Origin: a virus
Length of the DNA: 32,846 nt
Direction: 5' to 3' (one strand)
IMG/VR virus record: IMGVR_UViG_3300009370_000101
Span: 1 to 32,846 of that record
The stretch's first letter is position 1; every line of letters begins with the position of its first letter. Below are positions 27,278-32,846 of this stretch, one piece after another. The notes beneath the pieces were generated by a model that saw only the letters and a list, made by a program, of their open reading frames with translations, was not told the origin of the DNA and ran no database searches. The position numbers and the translations under genes are program-made.

Positions 27278-30200
27278 ATGGCACAAAGAGAAAAACCAGA
27301 TATTGTATTAAGGATGCGTAGCGATAGAAAACCCCCTCCAGAAGAGGGTATTGAAACTGCTGCTTTATCTGGAGATGAGGCAGGAAGAAATCCTGACCCT
27401 AATCAGGGTGTTAGTTTAGGGGATATTCTTACCCAACAGGCCAATCAAAACGCTCCTTTTATTCCATTAAGCGAAGAGGAATTTGGTTCCAAGGAGAAAC
27501 ACAAACCTCTTATAGAAGTTTTAGAAAAACAAGCAAGGGAGGCAGAAAGTCAGCCTTTACCCGAATCGTCCCGTGTTAGACATAGTGAAGAAGAAATTAA
27601 TAAGCATGAAAAAATACGCCAGCAGTACGAAAAAGAAATCGACTATACAACTGTAGGGGAAAAAACCCTGTCTGACGATTCTAGTTATTCGCCTTTTAGT
27701 AAGTATGCTAAGGCTTATGTAGATCAAGATGTGGTAGATGGTACTAGAACTGAATCAGACCATGCGTTTAAAGATTACTGGAATGAACCAGAAGGCGAGC
27801 AGAGAAAATGGCACTACGGTATGCTGCGGATGGCTGGAGAGGCGTGGATGGGTACTTTGGCAGGGGGTTTCTATACTGCGGATGCCTTAATACAAACTTT
27901 TGCTGATGCCGCTAATTTGGCTTCAGATGACCCTAATCAAGATGTAAGAGTTTTTAGTATCCTAGGGGATTTAATTATGCAGGATGGTGGCCCTGCAAAA
28001 GATATAGGGCGTGATATTGCAAGAATGTCCTTACTCTGGTTTCCTTTATTTAAGATGGTTAAAAAGCTTGGAGCAGGCGCACAATCTGGCGCACGTTTTA
28101 TAAGCGGAGCTAAGGGGATGATGGAGTCAAAAAAATATAGGCTAGGAAAGTTTATTGGTAAAGATATTCCTGCTGGTGCGCTTGCGCAATTTATTAATGG
28201 TGCTGTTACTTGGAAACCCGCAGAGAGAGGCCCAGGGGGAGCTATAATGCAATCTCTGGATAAATGGTTTGGTGAGAATCTTGGAACTCCTTATATTGCT
28301 GAGTATTTTGCAGAAGATGATCCTTCTAAATCAAAACAAGCGTTATCAAGGTTATACAATGCTTTCGGAGAAATGTTTTTACAGATAGGCTTAGACAAGC
28401 TCATTCTACCTGCACTTAAAGCCGCAGGCGTTAAGATCGCTGAATCTCATAAATACATTCCAGATAAAATTAAAGAGCGTTTGGTTAAAATGATTAGCTT
28501 GGAAAAGCATATGCTTGCTTTTGACAAAAGGTCTATGGTCAATGCTCAAGGCAAGGCTGGAACGTATGTGATTATAAATGATAAGGGTCAAATTACTATT
28601 GTTCCTAGAGGGGATGGAACAATGGAGATTGTTAGAAGCGGAAAGATTGTGCCACAAGAAGGCAAGATCAAAATTAAACCCCCTAAACTTTCGGAGGCTG
28701 GCGAGCGAGAAGGGTTTAAATTGGTAATTCCTCCTAATCTAGCACCAGACGAGGGTTTAAAACATATAGATGAGATATTCAAAGATGGGACTCTTTCTCA
28801 GATGCTTGCACAAGCAAGAACCTTCGATGAAAGAATGGCTCTCTTGCAAGAACTAGCTTCCACTCTACACACATTCAGTTCTACTGGGAAAACTAGTAAA
28901 ACTTTTCAAGAAATGCTGAAGGAGTCTGATGCGATAATAGACAAGCTATGGGGTTGGGATAAAGCCGCTATGTTGTCTAGGAAAAAAGGTTCCCCAGTAA
29001 ATGAAGCTATAGGGCTTGCCTACGCTAGAGTCGCAGAATCTTCGTTCAATGAGATGGTTTTAGCTATACAGAATTTAGGTCGGATTTCTGCAAAAGGTGG
29101 CGGTCAGATGGCAAGTGGGAAAGATGCATTTAACGAATTTTTTAGAACGCTTCGTAACTATGCTGGAATTAGGCAACAGTATGAAGATGTTTTTAGTGTG
29201 GCAGGCAGAACGCTTGGTGTTAAAAGATGGGCTAAAGGACATCATGATGACATTATAGAGTCTCCCGAATTTGCCAAGATAATGGCTATGGATGATAAAG
29301 CAAATATGGATGATGTAATGCGGTTAGCTGCTGTCCTCAGCGAGGCTTATCTGAAAAAAGGTAAGCAAGGGCTTACTAAGGCTGTTGAAGAATTTGGTAG
29401 ATCAGGCTATAAAGATGCATTTTATCAAGGATATATAGGGGCTGGGTTACTTTTAACCCCAGCGTTGTGGATGTTAAATCTTGCTACTGGCTTGGGCAAT
29501 GTTACGGTACAAGTAGGCTCTAGGCAATTTGCTAGTCTTGCTAGTCAGATTTTTGGGAAAGGGGATGTTAAGTTAGGCGCAGCTACCGCAGGCGTAGTAG
29601 GCCTATTGGCAGGTATAACGACTGCATTAAGGGGGGCTACATCGGCATTATTAACTGGTAAAAGCTTTCGAGCGTTCCAAGGGACTAAGATGGAATCATG
29701 GTTTACTGGGCAGCAGGCTCTTTCATCTAGGACGCTGGGTATAGAAAATAATGTCCAAGGACTAGGCGTTGATATGCTTGGCAAGGGAGCCTTCATGGGT
29801 GAAAGGGTGCTTTTTTCTGGAGATACTTTAGTTAAAATCCAATCTGCTTATGCAGAAATATATATGTCAGGCTATAGTAAGGCTATGGTATTGCTCAAGG
29901 AGGGTGGTCATAAATGGGGTGAAAAGGGTACTTATGAAAAATTTACTACTCTTTTTCAAGATATTATTGAAAATCCACGATCCTATACCATAGACGGAAA
30001 AACTATTTTCGACAAAGCTGTTGAGGCAGGCAGGTTAAATACCTTCCAAAAGGAGCTAGGTGATCTTGGTAGAACAATGCAGAGGCTACAAACCCAAGGT
30101 ATACTCTCCCCATTTTTGAGATTATGGGTTCCTTTCATTAAGGTTTTAAGTAATATACCTAAGTTCTTTGTTCAAAATACTCCTGCTGGAGCATTGAATT

Positions 30201-31591
30201 TTGCAGGCAAAAATTCTATATATAAAAAAGGAGTACCACAAGCTCATAGAATGGAGGAAGCAGGGCGCATGACTTTAGGGGCAATGCTCATTGGTTTGGG
30301 TGCAAGCTTGTATAATAGTGGTAATTTAAGGGGCCATTCTGAGGCAGGAGGAGTTGGGGAACCAGCCGATTGGCGTAAAAAAATGCAGAAAAGGGCAGTC
30401 GGCAGACCTGATATGGCAATTAAACATATGGATGATAACGGTAATGAATACTGGATTGATATAAAAAAGTTTCAACCTTACAGCGATATGTTAGCTTTTG
30501 GTGCTGATTTTGCAAAAATAGTAGAGCATAAGGATGATGCGGAAGCTTCTGATATTTTATGGCAGATGGTAATGTCATCTAAAGATGCGCTTATTAATAC
30601 TTCTTGGCTACCTAATTTGGAAAAAATAATGGAGATTTTTTCAGATAGAATAGAGCCGCACAAATATAAACAACTACTATACTCTTTACAGACTCCGTTC
30701 CAATTAGCACCTTTTCGTAATTTTAGAAAAGCTGATGTAACTAGAGGGGGCAATGTGCCTCCAGAGTTTTTACCTTATAGCCTTACTTTAAAGGATGGCC
30801 CTGAAGATAAGCTGTATGACCTGTCTACTTTATCGGCTCGGTGGAAAGCAGGCATTAAGCCTCTGACGGTTTCTCCCGTCAGAGATTGGAGGGGGAGAAT
30901 TGTTACTACCCATAATACAGAGGAGGCGGCAAAAAAAGGAGTTACGCCTTTTAACTTACCCCCATCGTTGACTACTGGAATGATGTCTTTTATGCCTGTC
31001 TTTATAGATAAAGCAGATAAATTAGACAGAGCTATAGAAGATTTAGGAGTTGTATTTGCAAAACCTACAGATGTAGTATATGATCCACTTAGCAAGAGAG
31101 CTACAAAAATGCTTCCTTGGGAATATGATTATTTTAGGTGGGCTATTGGTAATGTTAGGGATGGGCATGGGGATACCTTAGCACAAAAGCTTACCAAGGT
31201 CATGGGGTTGGGCAAGAGAAAAGCCTCAAAATTATATAAAACAGCCCCCGAAAAACAAGCGGGTGACTACCCAGCAGACAAAGAGGACATTGTAAAAGCG
31301 GTATATAATAACTATGTTACATTGGCTAGGAATTTAATGGTAAACTCTACCAAAGAAGATGGTAGCCCTTCTGATCTCAGAAAAAGATTGAACAGGATGG
31401 GCGGAGAAGTTGAGCTTAAAATAAATACAGCCGCAAAAGGTATGATTGTAAGAGATGAAGCTGGGGCAAGATATGTTGCACCAGAAAATACGCAAATAGA
31501 ACAGTTCCAGACAGACTATAGCTCTGCTGAGGATCGTTTTCCTAGGGTTCCACGACAAAGTTCAAGAGGAGTTGCAGGAGATAACAGATGA
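27278..31591 (+). CDS. Giant internal virion/ejection protein (gp16-like), 1437 aa
   Basis: The protein is a gp16-type ejection protein by size and position. Regions in order: an acidic, disordered N-terminus (1-110), a helical domain with EAWMGTLAGGFYTADALIQT, a domain ending near 450, helical blocks (510-690), a hydrophobic Gly-rich segment GYIGAGLLLTPALWMLNLAT (about 715-745) and VVGLLAGITTALRGATSALL (about 770-790), then FLRLWVPFIKVLSNIPKFFV (about 943-962), resembling large phage-protein domains (LPD38-like 'vPFikt--N'), then MTLGAMLIGLGASLYNSG (about 997). No transglycosylase or lysozyme motif is visible, unlike T7 gp16. The hydrophobic stretches fit insertion into the inner membrane at DNA delivery. 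Its stop overlaps the tail-fibre start. Confidence 0.8.
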   Translation: MAQREKPDIVLRMRSDRKPPPEEGIETAALSGDEAGRNPDPNQGVSLGDILTQQANQNAPFIPLSEEEFGSKEKHKPLIEVLEKQAREAESQPLPESSRVRHSEEEINKHEKIRQQYEKEIDYTTVGEKTLSDDSSYSPFSKYAKAYVDQDVVDGTRTESDHAFKDYWNEPEGEQRKWHYGMLRMAGEAWMGTLAGGFYTADALIQTFADAANLASDDPNQDVRVFSILGDLIMQDGGPAKDIGRDIARMSLLWFPLFKMVKKLGAGAQSGARFISGAKGMMESKKYRLGKFIGKDIPAGALAQFINGAVTWKPAERGPGGAIMQSLDKWFGENLGTPYIAEYFAEDDPSKSKQALSRLYNAFGEMFLQIGLDKLILPALKAAGVKIAESHKYIPDKIKERLVKMISLEKHMLAFDKRSMVNAQGKAGTYVIINDKGQITIVPRGDGTMEIVRSGKIVPQEGKIKIKPPKLSEAGEREGFKLVIPPNLAPDEGLKHIDEIFKDGTLSQMLAQARTFDERMALLQELASTLHTFSSTGKTSKTFQEMLKESDAIIDKLWGWDKAAMLSRKKGSPVNEAIGLAYARVAESSFNEMVLAIQNLGRISAKGGGQMASGKDAFNEFFRTLRNYAGIRQQYEDVFSVAGRTLGVKRWAKGHHDDIIESPEFAKIMAMDDKANMDDVMRLAAVLSEAYLKKGKQGLTKAVEEFGRSGYKDAFYQGYIGAGLLLTPALWMLNLATGLGNVTVQVGSRQFASLASQIFGKGDVKLGAATAGVVGLLAGITTALRGATSALLTGKSFRAFQGTKMESWFTGQQALSSRTLGIENNVQGLGVDMLGKGAFMGERVLFSGDTLVKIQSAYAEIYMSGYSKAMVLLKEGGHKWGEKGTYEKFTTLFQDIIENPRSYTIDGKTIFDKAVEAGRLNTFQKELGDLGRTMQRLQTQGILSPFLRLWVPFIKVLSNIPKFFVQNTPAGALNFAGKNSIYKKGVPQAHRMEEAGRMTLGAMLIGLGASLYNSGNLRGHSEAGGVGEPADWRKKMQKRAVGRPDMAIKHMDDNGNEYWIDIKKFQPYSDMLAFGADFAKIVEHKDDAEASDILWQMVMSSKDALINTSWLPNLEKIMEIFSDRIEPHKYKQLLYSLQTPFQLAPFRNFRKADVTRGGNVPPEFLPYSLTLKDGPEDKLYDLSTLSARWKAGIKPLTVSPVRDWRGRIVTTHNTEEAAKKGVTPFNLPPSLTTGMMSFMPVFIDKADKLDRAIEDLGVVFAKPTDVVYDPLSKRATKMLPWEYDYFRWAIGNVRDGHGDTLAQKLTKVMGLGKRKASKLYKTAPEKQAGDYPADKEDIVKAVYNNYVTLARNLMVNSTKEDGSPSDLRKRLNRMGGEVELKINTAAKGMIVRDEAGARYVAPENTQIEQFQTDYSSAEDRFPRVPRQSSRGVAGDNR

Positions 31592-32846
31592 CAATAACTA
31601 CAACCACATCTAAGGTTACTTATACTGGTAATGGATCAACCGATGTATTCGCCTATACCTTTAAAATCTTTGCTAATACAGAAATCAAGGTATATGTCGA
31701 TAACGTATTGAAAACATTGACTACCCATTACACAGTAAGTGGAGCAGGCTCCGCATCTGGAGGTAATGTTACTTTTACCTCAGGAAATATACCAGCTAAT
31801 ACTACTAAGGTAGTTCTAGTTCGTAATATAGCTAAAACTCAAGTTACAGACTATGTGGAAAATGACAGTTTTCCTGCGGAAACGCATGAGTCAGCTTTAG
31901 ATAAGCTCACTATGCTAGTACAGGACGTTCATAATACTATAGATGGGGATATATTTAGATTCTCAGAGAGTGTAGATGATGCAGGCGTTGTCACTATTAC
32001 TAAGAACGCAACTGAAAGAGGCAATAAATTACTGGCATTTAATAGCGCAGGGGGTTTAGAAGCCACGCAAGAAATCGGTGTACTCAAGGGTAATTGGGCT
32101 GCATCTACAGCTTATGTAGTTAGAGATATAATTAAAGATACTTCTAATAATAACATCTATATCTGTATTACGGCTCATACCTCATCAGGCGCACAACCGA
32201 TCTCAAGCAACACAGATGCCTCTAAATGGACTTTAATTGTAGATGCTGCTTCTGCTACCACTTCTGCCACCAATGCAGCTACAAGTGCCACAGCAGCAGC
32301 TACTTCGGCTACAGCAGCAGCTACAAGTGCTACTGCATCTGCAACCTCGGCAACTGCTTCCGCAGGGTCAGCTACTACAGCTTCCACTCAAGCGACTAAT
32401 GCAGCGAGTTCCGCTACTAGCGCAGCTAGTTCAGCGAGTACAGCCACTACTCAAGCGTCAAATGCTTCTACATCTGCTACTAGCGCATCCAGTTCTGCAA
32501 GCACCGCAACTACTCAAGCGAGTAATGCTTCAACGTCAGCCACTAATGCTGCTACATCAGCTACTAATGCAGAGGCTACAGCAGGAGCATTAGCTTGGAA
32601 GTATACTTTTGATAACTCTACTACAATGGCTGATCCCGGAACTGGAGATATTAGGTTTAATCATGGTACACTAGGATCGATTACTGCTATTGCTATAGAT
32701 GCTACAAGTGCTGATACTGGTAATCCTGATGTATCTGATTTAATTGCTTCGATAGATGATGGAACAAACTCTACCCATGAAGGGTATGTTTTTGTAAGAA
32801 AGTCAGGTGCTCCTGCTACATTCTTAGCATTTAATGTAACTGGTGC
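31588..32846 (+). CDS. Tail fibre protein, T7-type N-terminus (partial, runs off the right edge)
   Basis: ATG 31588 overlaps the previous stop (ATGA); no stop is met before the window end, giving at least 419 residues. Residues 1-130 (SKVTYTGNGSTDVFAYTFKI, NTEIKVYVDNVLKTLTTHYT, then AETHESALDKLTMLVQDVHN) match the T7 gp17 N-terminal domain that attaches the fibre to the nozzle. Residues 170-214 (NWAASTAYVVRDIIKDTSNN then YICITAHTSS ... W) look like a carbohydrate-binding CBM5/12-type motif. Residues 220-328 are an Ala/Ser/Thr repeat rich in A-T-S-A units, probably a trimeric shaft. After it, TFDNSTTMADPGTGDIRFNH is a motif common in phage fibre domains. It binds the host receptor. Confidence 0.9.
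   Translation, partial: MTITTTTSKVTYTGNGSTDVFAYTFKIFANTEIKVYVDNVLKTLTTHYTVSGAGSASGGNVTFTSGNIPANTTKVVLVRNIAKTQVTDYVENDSFPAETHESALDKLTMLVQDVHNTIDGDIFRFSESVDDAGVVTITKNATERGNKLLAFNSAGGLEATQEIGVLKGNWAASTAYVVRDIIKDTSNNNIYICITAHTSSGAQPISSNTDASKWTLIVDAASATTSATNAATSATAAATSATAAATSATASATSATASAGSATTASTQATNAASSATSAASSASTATTQASNASTSATSASSSASTATTQASNASTSATNAATSATNAEATAGALAWKYTFDNSTTMADPGTGDIRFNHGTLGSITAIAIDATSADTGNPDVSDLIASIDDGTNSTHEGYVFVRKSGAPATFLAFNVTG

Noticed and set aside
32175-32593. Long open frames in other frames over the tail-fibre repeat, including Leu/Gln-rich and Ala/Val-rich products
   Set aside because: They are frame shadows of the Ala/Ser/Thr repeat and show only repeat-driven composition, with no ribosome site.

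Overview
The window is one continuous stretch of a tailed-phage genome with a short-tailed (podovirus, T7/BPP-1-like) virion plan. It is AT-rich and very gene-dense, with many ATGA, TAATG or longer gene overlaps and strong Shine-Dalgarno sites. Both edges cut genes: the left edge enters the 3' end of a small gene and the right edge cuts the tail-fibre gene. The rightward genes at 1-1140 look like the continuation of the late region after the tail fibre, so the genome is probably circular or circularly permuted, with a piece missing outside the window. The host cannot be named. A lipoprotein, a secreted protein and internal virion proteins fit a Gram-negative host.

Layout. (a) 1-1140, rightward: end of a small conserved gene, a coiled-coil plus membrane-anchor protein (holin/XhlA-like), two unknowns and a small HNH-like protein. 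(b) 11122 down to 1197, leftward: the early/replication arm. It carries a 174-aa protein, a run of tiny genes (two membrane peptides, a zinc ribbon, a basic protein), a second run of small genes, an HTH protein, a DUF932 protein, a YqaJ-type exonuclease, a DUF1071/Sak-type annealing protein with a topoisomerase-type zinc finger, a DnaB-like helicase and two PD-(D/E)XK-like proteins, one of them resolvase-like. (c) 11123-11897: a 775-bp non-coding divergent control region with repeated dyads, iteron-like repeats, a near-consensus rightward sigma-70 promoter and a leftward-facing terminator. (d) 11898-13365, rightward: a dATP/dGTP diphosphohydrolase-like protein, a DUF736-like protein and a lysis-like set (embedded lipoprotein, holin-like protein, secreted protein). 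(e) 13352-20438: terminase subunits, portal, Bbp19-like protein, scaffold, major capsid protein and a head-decoration-like protein, closed by a strong hairpin. (f) 20502 to the end: tail tubular A and B, a gp13-like protein, internal virion proteins, an extra 399-aa gene, a 1437-aa gp16-like ejection protein and a T7-type tail fibre.

How the parts work together. The leftward arm supplies helicase loading and unwinding plus an exonuclease/annealing-protein recombination pair. The rightward arm builds the particle and carries the lysis functions. The window has no DNA polymerase, primase, phage RNA polymerase, integrase or recognisable endolysin. These are either outside the window or supplied by the host. 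The most unusual parts are the iteron/dyad control region, a folded leftward RNA with a U-tract next to the tiny-gene cluster, the annealing-protein/zinc-finger fusion, a 58-bp A/T-only tract before the helicase gene, and the extra gene inside the ejection-protein cluster.
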